In this document: positions 11,529 through 21,504 of the stretch, piece after piece | Layout of the letters: each line of letters begins with the position of its first letter | Position numbering within the stretch: position 1 is the stretch's first letter | Source: Blakeslea trispora | Taxonomy: Eukaryota; Mucoromycota; Mucoromycetes; Mucorales; Choanephoraceae | NCBI GenBank assembly: GCA_025331445.1 | Contig: JAIWNE010000064.1 | Span: 62,001 to 126,000 of the forward strand | Length of the DNA stretch: 64,000 bases | Reading direction: 5' to 3' | Notes under the pieces: generated by a model | Databases searched by the model: none | What the model was told of the DNA's origin: nothing | What the model saw: the letters and a program-made list of their open reading frames with translations, nothing else | Program-made: the position numbers and the translations under genes

Positions 11529-11962
11529 ATAATGATAAAAAGACAATAATAAAAAACGATGAAAAGAGGTGTGAGATAGAATTATGATGATGAGGTTCAT
11601 ACATGAAAGCATGTTTGTTGAGGAACCTTACACAATGGACAAAATATAGGATGCGACAATAATAGGTTCTCGTATCGTTTTAGTGCCAACAAACTCAGCA
11701 TAGAACATGCTTTGAGTCTCACTGCCTAAATCTGAGTACAAATAAATGTCTTTGAAGAATGACTATTTGAGTTCATCAAAATAAAGAAAATCAATTACTT
11801 TTTACCATTCAAAATGAACAAGCAAAACGAAATTGCCAAAGAATTTATCATACTTAAATTCAGATGAATAAGGCTTTACTCAAGTATAAATTGGCCATCA
11901 ACAATGCCAAAAAGTGATCATTAAAAGACGACAATTCTGACAGAATTTGATCAGTTCCTGGT
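11529..11962. other. Non-coding stretch, nothing identified
   Basis: AT-rich; no frame with a recognisable motif. It may be the 5' part of the decayed Harbinger-like element that follows. Confidence 0.4.
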
Positions 11963-12106
11963 CGAGAATTTATTTGTCACAATAGCGTTGAATTTGATAG
12001 AAGACTGAACAAAGACTATTTCGATGCCCCGTACCGATACATCGCTGAAGTATTCCCAAGACACTTCAAAATGTCAAAGGGTCTCTTCTTGAGAATTGAA
12101 ACAGGT
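11963..12106 (+). pseudogene. PIF/Harbinger-like transposase fragment
   Basis: About 48 codons are open and read REFICHNSVEFDRRL, then DYFDAPYRYIAEVFPRHF and KMSKGLFLRIET. This is the N-terminal signature of plant- and fungal-type Harbinger transposases (DYF, then a phenylalanine-rich block with FLRI). No catalytic DDE part could be followed downstream. The fragment is dead. Confidence 0.5.
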
Positions 12107-12935
12107 ATGTTGGACGCAAACCCCCAACTTTACTATCCTCAAGGATACTCGTGGCCTACAAGATGTCATCAATACACTTGACAGTGCTCTTATTGTTTTC
12201 GCTGTTCATGGGAGTCTGTGACATTTTTATAAGAAGACTATACCAAAAATAAAAGCGAGGAGAGAAGAGAATCTCTCTTAAAATGACTTTTCTAGCGTCA
12301 ATTTCCTGATCTGGGATTTAGACATTTGAAGATGCTCAGAATTTTCTTTAGCAAAGTATGAGCTTAGAGACCTCAATTTTAAAACTCTCTTTGTATTGGA
12401 ATTGATCCCTTCATTTAAAATCCTTTAATTGTTATACTGAGGGGTGACAAAATAGAATGGACATGTGTTTTTGACAGAATAAAAGCTATGTCGTCAAAGA
12501 GACCCCTTTTTTAGGCACCTGCCGCGGGAAGACAGAGAAGGGCCATAAAAGAAACATCATACACTTTGGAGAACAAACCATTTGAGCTATGATCTAGCAT
12601 TTCAACAAAATTCCATAGGGTTTCATCGACTCGACCTCCAAATGTATCAACAGCAAAAGTGGGGGTTTGAAAGTAAGCAACACATATATAGATGAGACAG
12701 AAGATATAATAATGTCAATAAACATCTTCATGATTTTTGTAGCTTTATTTCTAATCCTTAAGACGCAGGCATTTCATTTGAAGGTAAGCACAAAGTTTTC
12801 GGTTTAAGCTTTAACCAAACGGCAATGGAATACAGAGATGTACTTTCTGTACTTCAAAGCAAAGTCATCATTAACGAAGCCTACTCGTAGGGATGTAAGC
12901 GCATGTAAAGATGTGAAATAGATTAGTAGGCAGTT
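12107..12935. other. Non-coding or fully decayed transposon sequence
   Basis: Frames are broken every few codons. A short C-rich motif near 12118-12130 recurs in inverted form near 12660, which could reflect element decay. No gene is supported. Confidence 0.35.
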
Positions 12936-13180
12936 TGTGCGATTATGTGATGGCTGCAAGCTCATCAAGTAACGTAAGAAATTCAATGCACGCGAACTTC
13001 CAAAAAGAACAAGTCCAGAAGGAACAATACAGCCAAGAGCTCAAGTCTGCACGGCATGCAAAGATTTTAAGAAATAACCAAAAAACACGGAAAAAAATCC
13101 AAAGAACTGAAGCATGCGAACTTCCAAAAAGAACAAGTCCAGAAGGAACAATACAGCCAAGAGCTCAAGTCTGCAAGGCA
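12936..13180 (+). repeat. 60-bp direct duplication within a relic frame with Cys pairs
   Basis: Bases 12992-13051 are repeated at 13116-13175 (60 of 60 by eye), about 124 bases apart. In one frame the first copy and its upstream sequence read LCDGCKLIK, a stop, then a basic stretch ending AQVCTACKDFKK. That is two CxxC pairs resembling a small zinc-binding module. The second copy loses the second Cys pair. No full gene can be built; the family is unknown. Confidence 0.5.
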
Positions 13181-13746
13181 TAGCAACAGTCAAGAAATAA
13201 TGACCAGTTGGAAGAAAAACTAAAGTTTCAAAAACTCATACAGTGTTTTAAATTTGTTGTTCTACGTCAGCTGCGGTAATTGAATCTCTCTCTTGACAAG
13301 AGCAATCGAGCAAGTATCCAATGGAGAAGGAGAACTACTCGCGCGCCCCTCTCGCGCGCCTCAGTGGCTTATGAAGACGTCCTCTTTTTTGGTCATGTTA
13401 ACAAAGATGAAGGTCCAGTGTAACTCGTACCTGAGTAGAATTGTTGCGAACATTTAGAATCTATATCCTGATTACGAAATAAATGATACAAAGTATGATT
13501 ATACATGCTATATCTGGACATAGAGTCTAGAATAGAACTAGAGTAACTGTAATAGATCAATGACTACTTCATCTATCTATCCTTTAGAGATCGATTCTAA
13601 TATGATGCTAACCTGAGAGACAAATTGGATCATATACCAAATAGACCAATTGGCTCTTGGGACTCAGGCCTTATTGATGTGGATAAACTAATGGTATCAG
13701 CTATACCGAGTCAGAATTAATGTGACAATGAAAATGAGTGGAGCAT
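13181..13746. other. Gap, no gene seen
   Basis: Includes a GC-rich short palindromic patch near 13339-13362 and otherwise featureless AT-rich DNA. Confidence 0.45.
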
Positions 13747-14454
13747 TTTTCAAGGTAAAAACCAGTAGAGATATAGATATAGAGATAGAGATATATGTCG
13801 AAAGTTTCACCCCGCTCCGTTTTCAATTTACTCTCGCTATAATCATCAGATTTTTACAAGAGTAGTACCATTCAATCAGAAAAAAGTTGGGAAATTTTTT
13901 GGGTTAGGTCTTGCTTCTCTCTGATCACTATAACTTGAGAAAGCTTAAAAAGTAGATTTCATCAATTTTGATTAAAAAAAGGCCACTTTAAAACTCAGAA
14001 AGAAGTGTTTTTGCAGCTATTTCTTAACAGCAAAAATATATTCCGGCTGCAATTGATGAGGAGGACGACCCATATGTTTTTTTTCGGAAGGTTCCGAACG
14101 CTCACAATGTATATTAATCGCTTTCTGAGCAGCATAGTCGGTGATGCCAAGGAGCTTAATTAGAGCTTGGTGTGGCTCAAGCTTCGCGATGTTGCGATCA
14201 TCGAGTCTCTTATTGACGATGACATCGACCATTCGACTCACAAGGGCAAAAGTTTCAGTTGTAGATTTTTTAGTTTCAAGAATATCTTCTTTAGCGTACA
14301 TTTTTAGATAATTGTATTATAGCAAAGATGAAAGAGTATTAAAAGAGCTTTACAACCATATGCATATTAACTACGTGCGACCATTCCTTGTGAAGTAGTG
14401 ACAATACTTGAAAAAAGACCAATTTTCGGGGTGAAACTTTCGACATATATCTCT
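13747..14454 (-). mobile_element. Small Tc1/mariner-like element with 27-bp inverted ends
   Basis: Perfect 27-base inverted repeats lie at 13787-13813 and 14428-14454 (outer AGAGATATATGTCG, inner GTTTCACCCC). Just outside the left one, 13747-13767 is the arm TCAAGGTAAAAACCAGTA, also found in the palindrome at 38998-39058. The inner GTTTCACCC motif recurs in the palindrome at 39057-39249. About 670 bases is too short for a full transposase; only one small frame is present. Confidence 0.65.
14017..14301 (-). CDS. 94-residue protein resembling only the DNA-binding start of a mariner transposase
   Basis: Open frame with ATG at 14301 and stop at 14017, centred in the 27-bp inverted-repeat element. 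It has a helix-rich N-terminal half (HQALIKLLGITDYAAQKAI) followed by a GRPP motif (HMGRPPHQLQPEYIF). This resembles the helix-turn-helix plus GRPR-like hook of Tc1/mariner transposases. It stops where a catalytic domain would begin. Either it is a truncated remnant, or it is a stand-alone DNA-binding protein of the element. Assignment is by resemblance only. Confidence 0.45.
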   Translation of the reverse strand: MYAKEDILETKKSTTETFALVSRMVDVIVNKRLDDRNIAKLEPHQALIKLLGITDYAAQKAINIHCERSEPSEKKHMGRPPHQLQPEYIFAVKK

Positions 14455-15318
14455 ATGTCCAAAAATTATCAGCCCCGAAATCAACATTTTTTTTGAAAAA
14501 GTTGACTACCCTACGAAGAATAGTGATAGAAAGTCGAAACTACTACCATTATTTTTCTTTTTTCTTCTTCTACATACTTAGCATAAAAAAGTACATGTCA
14601 GAAGAGAACGATGATGAAGAAACGATGTTATTCTGAGTTTTAACTGCCTGCTATTTCATAAGGAATTTTTTGGAAAAAACACACTTTTCATTAGAGGATT
14701 TTGGGAAAAAAAAAAATTCGTCCTTAGGCTACCCTATAAGAAAATAACTCCGCTAAGGGTTACGTTATCTTTAGACAAACCTTATTGAACAGACGCTGCT
14801 GGCGTCCGTTGAATAAGGTTCACCTTTCCGTCGGTATATGAATTTAAGCAGTTCCATTGGCTGAAATTCGGTTCCGACGAGCAAAAATGTGCAAAAAATG
14901 AATAGAAATCAGTATTGAAGAAGGAAGAGTATGGTCGTTGCAACATCTCAATTTAAGTAGCAGTGACATGATATTTTGAGTAAAGCACTAGATGACTAAG
15001 GCCTACACTGCTGCCAACCCAAATCTTGATATTTTGTATGATAAATCAAGCCATTGACTATTCAATTTCTTTAATGGTGTATCGCATATTTCTTATAAGA
15101 AAATAAAAATTGAGCAAAGAAATGAAGCAAAAGAGAAAAGTGCATCTGCGGTACGGAATAGATGTGTTTATTGCAGAGCATTTGATTGTTTATGCGACCT
15201 TGGTAATGAACTGGTTGGAATGTTCTGTAGCAGAATGCCTAAATATAATCATCAAAACATCTATTACTGAAATTTGAGAAAAATTAATTTGCAGTCACGT
15301 GATCTTCGCCTTCTGAAT
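14455..15318. other. Gap with one strong hairpin, no gene seen
   Basis: AT-rich. A 43-base inverted repeat at 14778-14820 (arms AACCTTATTGAACAGACGC and its near-complement) could fold into a stem with a few mismatches. Its role is unknown. Confidence 0.4.
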
Positions 15319-15434
15319 AATCCAAATGTTGCCGAAGTGAAGGCAGAAAATGTGGTTAATGCTCTCAGAGCCACGCTTTATTTTTCATATAAATATAGTA
15401 ATAAAATTTTAAATCCCTTTCTTCCTTATATCTT
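15319..15434. repeat. DIRS 1 left outer end and inverted repeat
   Basis: Outer 15319-15359 is complementary to the first half of the internal complementary region. The inner part (15352-15434) is the inverted partner of 19507-19589. Confidence 0.9.
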
Positions 15435-15494
15435 GAAAAGCAAGCATAGGGATAAGAATTCAAATTTTTTTTTTTTTCAGGGTGGGTTAAGTAT

Positions 15495-16655
15495 TCAGAA
15501 TAAGTTCTTCAAATGATTGAGCCAAGAAGTATGGGTGGGGTTAACCACATTTTCTGCCTTCACTTCGGCAACATTTGGATTGTTTGTCGTACCTAAAACA
15601 ATCTCAGTTGCCTTCGTTCCGGCTTCCAATGTGGTTAGGTTTTCCGTTGAAAAAATTGAATTTGTAATATTGGCACCCAAGGTAAGTGGTGTAGCTGGTT
15701 TATAATAAAATTTTTCAAATGTTTGTGAGTGTAGACTCCAATTCGCATGCTGTTTCACTTCATCAATGCTATGACCATTTTCCACTGCTTTAGTACTAGC
15801 AGCCGAACGGATTGAGTGAGGTCCGTATTTGGTAGTATCAACACCTGCATCTTTCATCACCTCTTTCACCCAGTTAGCAACAGTAGTCTCACTAGCCGAG
15901 CAAGTCTTGGATGTATCTTCAATATATGCCAGGAATAATTTGTGTGTCTCACCTAGAATAACCCTGATAGATCTTGTTTGGTCAACAAAAGAAGAAAGAC
16001 ACTGGACAGGGCACACGCTCGAATTTTCAACAACACCGATAGTACATGTCTTGAACTGTGTTTCTTTTGGCATTCGAAAGTGGATTCTCGCACCCATTAA
16101 GGAGTTGTTTTCATCTCGATCTATTCGGATGTCACGGAATTGTATGTTGCCAACATCTGATCTCGGTCTGGCCATAGTTGCAATGCACAATAAAACGATT
16201 GTTTTTCTTTGTAATGTTGCTAACGAGATGGATTGATTGTTTGCCCAATTCATCTTGACAAAGCGTATCACAATGTCTATGTCCCATGTCTGCAATTTAT
16301 GGTCCACTGGGATTGCAATCGGCTGGTTTCGTTTAGAACTAAAGAAATCTTGAATCAGTGGATGGGATGCAATCGGATCCTTGTCTGGATGGGTGTGTTT
16401 GAAGACCGATGCGATAGCTGATCGCAATGTATTGAGATGTTGTGTGCTGAAATGCTTATTGTCTATCAAAAAGTCAAGTATGTTTTGTATATTGTAATCT
16501 TCATAGTCCCGGTTGTGATGTTTACACCAAAGCGCCCATGTTTTCCATCCATTGTCGTAAGTCTTTCTGGTGGTTACTCTTTGTGCGTCTTCTAAGAACT
16601 GGAGTGCCTCTTGTGTAAGGCCTTGGTCCCGTTGGGCTTTCCAGATAAGAGCCAT
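15495..16655 (-). CDS. DIRS 1 tyrosine recombinase
   Basis: Taken from ATG 16655, this gives 386 residues and overlaps the RT frame by 64 bases; the true start is uncertain because the frame is open much further upstream. An N-terminal SAM-like part (TRKTYDNGWKTWALWCKHH) precedes the catalytic part. The four active-site positions are visible: Arg in MARPRSDVG, His and Arg in GPHSIRSAAS, the HANW box, and Tyr in FEKFYYKP. The last roughly 30 residues are encoded by the internal complementary region and the stretch beyond it. The enzyme integrates the circular element DNA in the nucleus. Confidence 0.9.
   Translation of the reverse strand: MALIWKAQRDQGLTQEALQFLEDAQRVTTRKTYDNGWKTWALWCKHHNRDYEDYNIQNILDFLIDNKHFSTQHLNTLRSAIASVFKHTHPDKDPIASHPLIQDFFSSKRNQPIAIPVDHKLQTWDIDIVIRFVKMNWANNQSISLATLQRKTIVLLCIATMARPRSDVGNIQFRDIRIDRDENNSLMGARIHFRMPKETQFKTCTIGVVENSSVCPVQCLSSFVDQTRSIRVILGETHKLFLAYIEDTSKTCSASETTVANWVKEVMKDAGVDTTKYGPHSIRSAASTKAVENGHSIDEVKQHANWSLHSQTFEKFYYKPATPLTLGANITNSIFSTENLTTLEAGTKATEIVLGTTNNPNVAEVKAENVVNPTHTSWLNHLKNLF
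15541..15637. repeat. DIRS 1 internal complementary region
   Basis: The left half (to about 15581) is the reverse complement of the left outer end. The right half is the reverse complement of the right outer end (19582-19641). In the DIRS replication model this region templates the circular junction. The recombinase frame reads straight through it. Confidence 0.9.
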
Positions 16656-18619
16656 GCGGCTAAGGTGGTCTTCTTGCTTAGTTGGTAAATCAATGGTTTG
16701 CTCAGGTGCTTCATCCTCAGCAACATTGGAAACCAAAACTGTGTTGGCCACCAAGGTGTGACGATCACCATCCGGTCTATCTGCATTTGTTTTGCCTTCT
16801 GCAGTACCAATGGGATCAGTCTCCAAGGAGGGTAAGCATAGAGACCCTTCTTCGGCCATTGTTGTAAGAAGGCATCCGTTGCTGCTGCTTGTGGATCGGG
16901 CCGTAGACTCCAGTAGACTGGTAGCTGTGTGTTCTGCCTGCTGGCAAACATGTCGATTATCAATGGACCCCATCTCTTGGTGATCGTCTGGAAGAATTGT
17001 CTCGGTATTTCGCTTTCGTACAGAGGTTTCTTGATTCGCGACAGTTGGTCCGCTTCGGTATTGTCTATTCCCTTGATGTGTTGGTATATTACCTGTAGAT
17101 TGTGCTTGTTGCAAATCACTTGGATTTCCACTGCAATGTTTTGTAAGTGAATTGAAGCTGTTCCTCCCTCTTTGGTGGTGCATTTGATAGAAGTCATGTT
17201 GTCGGTTAGAATCTTGATGGTAGAGTTTCTGAATTTTTCTGCATGGAGTTGTATTGCAAACAGAATCGTTTTCAACTCTCTTACGTTTATAGACAGTGCT
17301 TGTTCTTCCTGTGTCCAAAATCCGTGTGTTCGGATTATCAGTGAGTTGACCCCCCAACCTGTTTCCGAGCTGTCTGTCGTAATGACAATCTCCGGCTTGG
17401 TCAATGGAATGCGTTGGATTGGAAGGCCGTTTTTCTTCATCAGGAAGGTTTGCCACCATGTCAATTCGCTGACTGCCTGTGTCTCCAGTTTGCAAGGTCC
17501 TTCCCAGTTGTGGTGGTTCAATGAAAGGCTTCTCGACAAGCTTCTCTGTAGATGCCGGATATGAAGGAGTGCTTCCCCCATTGCCGGTATCATTGCTGTA
17601 ATTTTCCCAAGGAGGGCTGCTATCCATCGGCAAGTTCTGTTGATGGGTTGTACTGCCTGCTGTAAACGTTTCATCAATTTTCGAATTTTCAACTCTGGCA
17701 CTCGTATTTGCATCTTGTGTGTATCGAATTCGAAGCCTAGATATTCCTGTGTTTTTGAAGGAGTTAATAAGCTTTTTCTTTGGTTGATGATGAAGCCAAG
17801 TAGTTCCAAATGTTTGATTACCCGTTGGGCTGTTTGTTGAAGATCTTTTGGATCTTGAGACAATATACAGATGTCGTCTAAGTAATAGACCAAACGGATT
17901 CCTTGTAGTCGAAGCGGTTCTATGGCGTACCGAAGAAGCTTGGAAAGTATTCTTGGTGCTGTGTTTAGACCAAAATTTAAAGCCTTGTATTGATAAATGG
18001 TACCTAGGTTTTCGAACACCAGAAAACGTCTTGAAACAGGATGGATCGGAACTACTGTATAGGCGTCTTGTAAATCCAATTTTACCATAAAATCGTTTGG
18101 CTCGATCAAGTCCCTGAGGACCGGCACGCCTTCCATCTTGAAGTGTTCGACTTGGATGCATTGATTGATTCGTCTGCAATCCAATATGGGTCTTCTTTTG
18201 GTTGCTTCCTGTAGGGTGAAGAATCGAGAAAGATGATCTTTTCCCCTTGGATCTGTGCATTTTTCTATTATTCCAACAGTTAGAAATTTTTCGACGGCTA
18301 TGTTTATTTCTTTTTGTTCTTCTGGGGGAAGAATTCTTCTTGGTAAAAACCACTGTTGTGGCTTCTTTGCAAATGGGATTTGGTATCCCTCTTGTATCAG
18401 CTGCAATGGCCATGGATGTCGAATCATCTTCTCCCAATTGTGAACAAATGCTTTCAGTCGACCCCCCGGAAGTATGCCGTCTGTCGGTATCGAGTAATTC
18501 GTTGTCTGTTGTAGTTGTGGTGATGGTGGTAGTGGTTGTTGAGGTGGCAGTTTGGATGATGGTGGTGTGGGTGTTGACGATAGGGCTTGGTGTTTCTGCT
18601 TCGTCGGGATTGTTGCCAA
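16592..18619 (-). CDS. DIRS 1 reverse transcriptase / RNase H
   Basis: 675 residues. A Pro/Gln-rich start leads to the DIRS-specific block GGRLKAFVHNWEKM. RT motifs follow: VKLDLQDAY, NFGLNTAPRI and the catalytic YYLDDICIL. Next comes RNase H with TTDSSETGWG, SINVRELKTIL, ILTDNMTS and GIDNTEADQLSR. A C-terminal block typical of DIRS polyproteins follows (IDMFASRQNTQLPVYWS, YAYPPWRLIP). It lies 9 bases downstream of the gag stop in a different phase, so translation must use frameshifting, reinitiation or a spliced message. Confidence 0.93.
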   Translation of the reverse strand: MATIPTKQKHQALSSTPTPPSSKLPPQQPLPPSPQLQQTTNYSIPTDGILPGGRLKAFVHNWEKMIRHPWPLQLIQEGYQIPFAKKPQQWFLPRRILPPEEQKEINIAVEKFLTVGIIEKCTDPRGKDHLSRFFTLQEATKRRPILDCRRINQCIQVEHFKMEGVPVLRDLIEPNDFMVKLDLQDAYTVVPIHPVSRRFLVFENLGTIYQYKALNFGLNTAPRILSKLLRYAIEPLRLQGIRLVYYLDDICILSQDPKDLQQTAQRVIKHLELLGFIINQRKSLLTPSKTQEYLGFEFDTHKMQIRVPELKIRKLMKRLQQAVQPINRTCRWIAALLGKITAMIPAMGEALLHIRHLQRSLSRSLSLNHHNWEGPCKLETQAVSELTWWQTFLMKKNGLPIQRIPLTKPEIVITTDSSETGWGVNSLIIRTHGFWTQEEQALSINVRELKTILFAIQLHAEKFRNSTIKILTDNMTSIKCTTKEGGTASIHLQNIAVEIQVICNKHNLQVIYQHIKGIDNTEADQLSRIKKPLYESEIPRQFFQTITKRWGPLIIDMFASRQNTQLPVYWSLRPDPQAAATDAFLQQWPKKGLYAYPPWRLIPLVLQKAKQMQIDRMVIVTPWWPTQFWFPMLLRMKHLSKPLIYQLSKKTTLAAWLLSGKPNGTKALHKRHSSS

Positions 18620-18627
18620 GTGATGCG

Positions 18628-19491
18628 TTATTGTTGTTGTTGTTGTTGATTTGATTGTGTGGGAATGTTGTTGGAGTTGACTGAGGAGGAGAATCGGTTC
18701 CCACGGCCGTTTCCCCTTTGGTGAAAATTTCCTCCAAAGGGTCTGTTATTGAAACGGTTAAATCCTCTGCCTCTAAAACCACCTCTGTTATATGCTCTTC
18801 CTGGTTGTTGACTATTGTTGGAGTTGTTGTACAGTAATCTTTGTTGGAATCTAGCCTGGGTGAGGTCGTCAAGGAATTCCTGATCGAATGTGTTGTTAGC
18901 TCTGTCGTCGTCATTTGATCTGACCTTGTGTTGCAAACTGACTGGGATGCGTAGGGCCTGTGTAGCATATTGCTTGGCCTCATTGTCTTGGAATTTAGCC
19001 TGTCCGAAACCAAAGATCGCCAGCTTGGCTGCTTGATCAACGGTGCCTTGAAAGATTTCCTTGTCTTCGGCGTTGGTGAATCCCGCTTTGTCTTGTAGGT
19101 AGAGTAATTGTTCGTACAGTTCTGTTGCTGCTCTTGCCTGTACACGGGTGTTTTCGGAACACTTGTAGATTGACGTAACCACCTGGTGGGTGTCTGTCTT
19201 CCACTTCTTGAGTTCAGGAATGAGTTCCTTGTTGATTTGTTGCTGTTTGTTCCAGGTATCATTTCTGTATCGAGCGACCTGTTTTTTAAAGCGAGTAAAC
19301 TCCTCTTTAAGTTCATATGTTGGCGTGCCGTCCAAATACTCTGATATGTCCAACGGCAATTCGCTACCATGCCTTTCTTCATCTCTTCTCGTTCGTTCTT
19401 CAACTTGTAATCTTTTGAATAACTCGAGTACTTCGGTTTCTGTAAGATATCGTTGCTCAATCTCATTGATATCCGTCATAATTTTTTCCAC
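18628..19491 (-). CDS. DIRS 1 Gag-like protein
   Basis: 287 residues from ATG 19491. Acidic and helical N-terminal two thirds (TETEVLELFKRLQVEERT). The C-terminal part is rich in Arg, Gly and Asn (GGFRGRGFNRFNN, GRGNRF), suited to RNA binding, and it ends in a Gln run. The position directly inside the right inverted repeat is the usual place for DIRS gag. Confidence 0.85.
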   Translation of the reverse strand: MEKIMTDINEIEQRYLTETEVLELFKRLQVEERTRRDEERHGSELPLDISEYLDGTPTYELKEEFTRFKKQVARYRNDTWNKQQQINKELIPELKKWKTDTHQVVTSIYKCSENTRVQARAATELYEQLLYLQDKAGFTNAEDKEIFQGTVDQAAKLAIFGFGQAKFQDNEAKQYATQALRIPVSLQHKVRSNDDDRANNTFDQEFLDDLTQARFQQRLLYNNSNNSQQPGRAYNRGGFRGRGFNRFNNRPFGGNFHQRGNGRGNRFSSSVNSNNIPTQSNQQQQQQ

Positions 19492-19662
19492 GATGCGCGG
19501 CTTTGAAAGATATAAGGAAGAAAGGGATTTAAAATTTTATTACTATATTTATATGAAAAATAAAGCGTGGCTCTGAGAGCATTAACCACATTGGAAGCCG
19601 GAACGAAGGCAACTGAGATTGTTTTAGGTACGACAAACAATTGACCATACTGGTTTTTAACT

Positions 19663-21504
19663 TACTGGTTTTTAACTTAGAATTCGGAAATTGGCCCAAA
19701 AAATTCGTTTTTTGGCCAAATTGATTTCGGAGACTGCGCACAATGATTTCGTTTTTTGGCCAAATAGATTTCGGAAATGTGCACCATAGATTTCGTTTTT
19801 AGGTACCGTTAATTTCGTTAAGGTATATTATAGGTCTTACAATAAATAAAATCAAGACAGTAGTCAAATGCAACAAAAGCAACTTCTTTTTATAATCAAA
19901 TTTATTTACAGCATTTCTTCTTCACGGATACATCTAGCAAAAAAAGTAAGGGAATGTCTAATCCATCCTTTACAGTCATCAGATGTAATCAGAGAAGCGG
20001 ATTCTCTAATTCTCTGAAGCAGCTCATCATGATGCCGCAATTGGTGCTTCTTGACATTGTGCTTCAGCTTTGAAAAGAGTTCTTCAATGGGGTTCAAGAA
20101 AGGAGACCATGGTGGAAGCTTTAGAGGATGGTATCCTGCATCAGTTAGCTTATTCATAGCGCTTGTGCTATGAATAGGAGCATTGTCAAAGATCACATAA
20201 TATCCATTTAAGCCTCGTTGATTCATGTGCCTGATCAAGACGTTGATGAAATCCTCAAACTGCTCTGACCTGGTTGTACCTCGATTACAATGGCAAGCTG
20301 AGATCTCTAAACCAGCGTGACTCATTGCGGCAAAGACAGTGAGGTTTCGTCCTTTCGAAGAAGTGTCCACCTTTATTCTTGCAGGAGTACCACGCTTTGT
20401 TCTGGCTTGGGTACGGTTGATATGCAAGTTGAACCCAGTTTCATCGACAAAAATGCAATTCTGCAAATACCATACTTGTTGCTCTTCGTTGATCTTTGTA
20501 CAGTATTCACGTCGCTTGTCTCGGATCTCCTGGGAGTCTCTTCTAACAGGGTATATTTGAGCCTTTTTCAAAGTGAAGTCGAGCTTATTAATCACAAATC
20601 TGGAAATTGCTGAGGTGCTAAGTGGCCTGGCAAAATCCTCTGGAAATGCATCCTGAAGTTGAAGACTTATGTCCCTAAGAGTGATCTCTGCTCGTTCTTC
20701 CAAAAGGCTTTCGATGAAGATGCTGTGTCTTTCTTTAATGGTAGGAGGTGCAGTTCTTCCTCGAAACTTTAAATTTGGCATCCCCCAATCATCAGTTTCT
20801 TCGCAACGCTTGACATAGTCGCTCATGGTAGAAGTTGAGAAGCCAATGGCCTTAGCTGCTTCAGAGACGTTCTTTCCACTTGCAACATAATGAGAAATGA
20901 ACAACTTCCAGATTTCTTCTGTCATTTTTTTGTATGGACCTCTCTTGGTAGCACGTTGAGCTACTGGTACTTGAGATGCTATAAGAAATTATGAGGAGCA
21001 AATTCAGACAAATGGAAATCATCAAGGTACTACTCACGGTTTTCAGAAGTCAAAGCAACGGGTGCAGTAGTGTTAACAGAGTAATAAGTTTCTTGGCTCA
21101 TCTTTTTAAAGAATGTATTTAATGGATCAAAATCAGGACTCCTAAATGTGTCCCTTTATATAAATCGAAGGGATCCGTAGTACCTCTATTCAGGAACCAA
21201 TAAAAGCTTGTTTGACTAAGTGTGTTTCAGCAACACCTTACGCAGCAACATCATAATTTCAATTTGTGTAGACACTTCAAAGGTCATAAAACGTATGTCA
21301 CTTTTTATTTGCATTTTTATTCTGATCAAAGACCTATAATATACCTTAACGAAATTAACGGTACCTAAAAACGAAATCTATGGTGCACATTTCCGAAATC
21401 TATTTGGCCAAAAAACGAAATCATTGTGCGCAGTCTCCGAAATCAATTTGGCCAAAAAACGAATTTTTTGGGCCAATTTCCGAATTCTAAGTTAAAAACC
21501 AGTA
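19663..21504 (-). mobile_element. Tc1/mariner transposon 1, intact, with 176-bp inverted ends
   Basis: Inverted repeats 19663-19838 and 21329-21504 are essentially perfect and begin TACTGGTTTTTAACTTAG with flanking TA. Inside them the motif TTTCGTTTTTTGGCCAAAT is repeated with variations, probably as transposase sites. A partial second copy of the outer end (19649-19663) sits directly to the left. A single intron-containing transposase gene fills the middle. Sharp ends and an intact gene point to recent activity. Confidence 0.93.
19906..21101 (-). CDS. Tc1/mariner transposase (DDE), intact
   Basis: Two exons, 21101-21038 and 20978-19906, join to 378 residues. The first exon is short (MSQETYYSVN...). 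Helix-turn-helix parts: SEAAKAIGFSTSTMSDYVKR and a second one after a GRTAPP hook. Catalytic residues: first Asp in FVDETGFNL, second Asp in VIFDNAPIH, and the acidic third residue in FLNPIEELFSKLK. The enzyme binds the inverted ends and moves the DNA to TA sites. No stop or frameshift was found. Confidence 0.92.

Larger units (their letters stand above)
15319..19641 (-). mobile_element. DIRS retrotransposon 1, complete structure
   Basis: The element has the hallmark DIRS layout. Inverted repeats of about 84 bases lie at 15352-15434 and 19507-19589. Unique outer ends are at 15319-15351 and 19590-19641. An internal complementary region (15541-15637) is the two outer ends joined head to tail in reverse complement. 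Gag-, RT/RNase H- and tyrosine recombinase-coding frames run on the minus strand in three different phases. No target duplication is expected for DIRS. All three frames are intact, so the copy may be competent. Confidence 0.92.

Noticed and set aside
11312..11612. Minus-strand frames rich in Phe, Leu and Tyr
   Set aside because: They are translations of the 12-base minisatellite, which cannot introduce stops in any frame.
15319..15637. Long terminal repeats of a Gypsy/Copia element
   Set aside because: The repeats are inverted, there is an internal complementary region, and a tyrosine recombinase replaces the DDE integrase, so this is DIRS.
16656..19466. Upstream two thirds of the 1323-codon minus-strand frame as a separate gene
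   Set aside because: It overlaps well-supported gag and RT frames, has low-complexity Thr/Asn/Ser-rich translation and no family motif. Kept only as an observation on open length.
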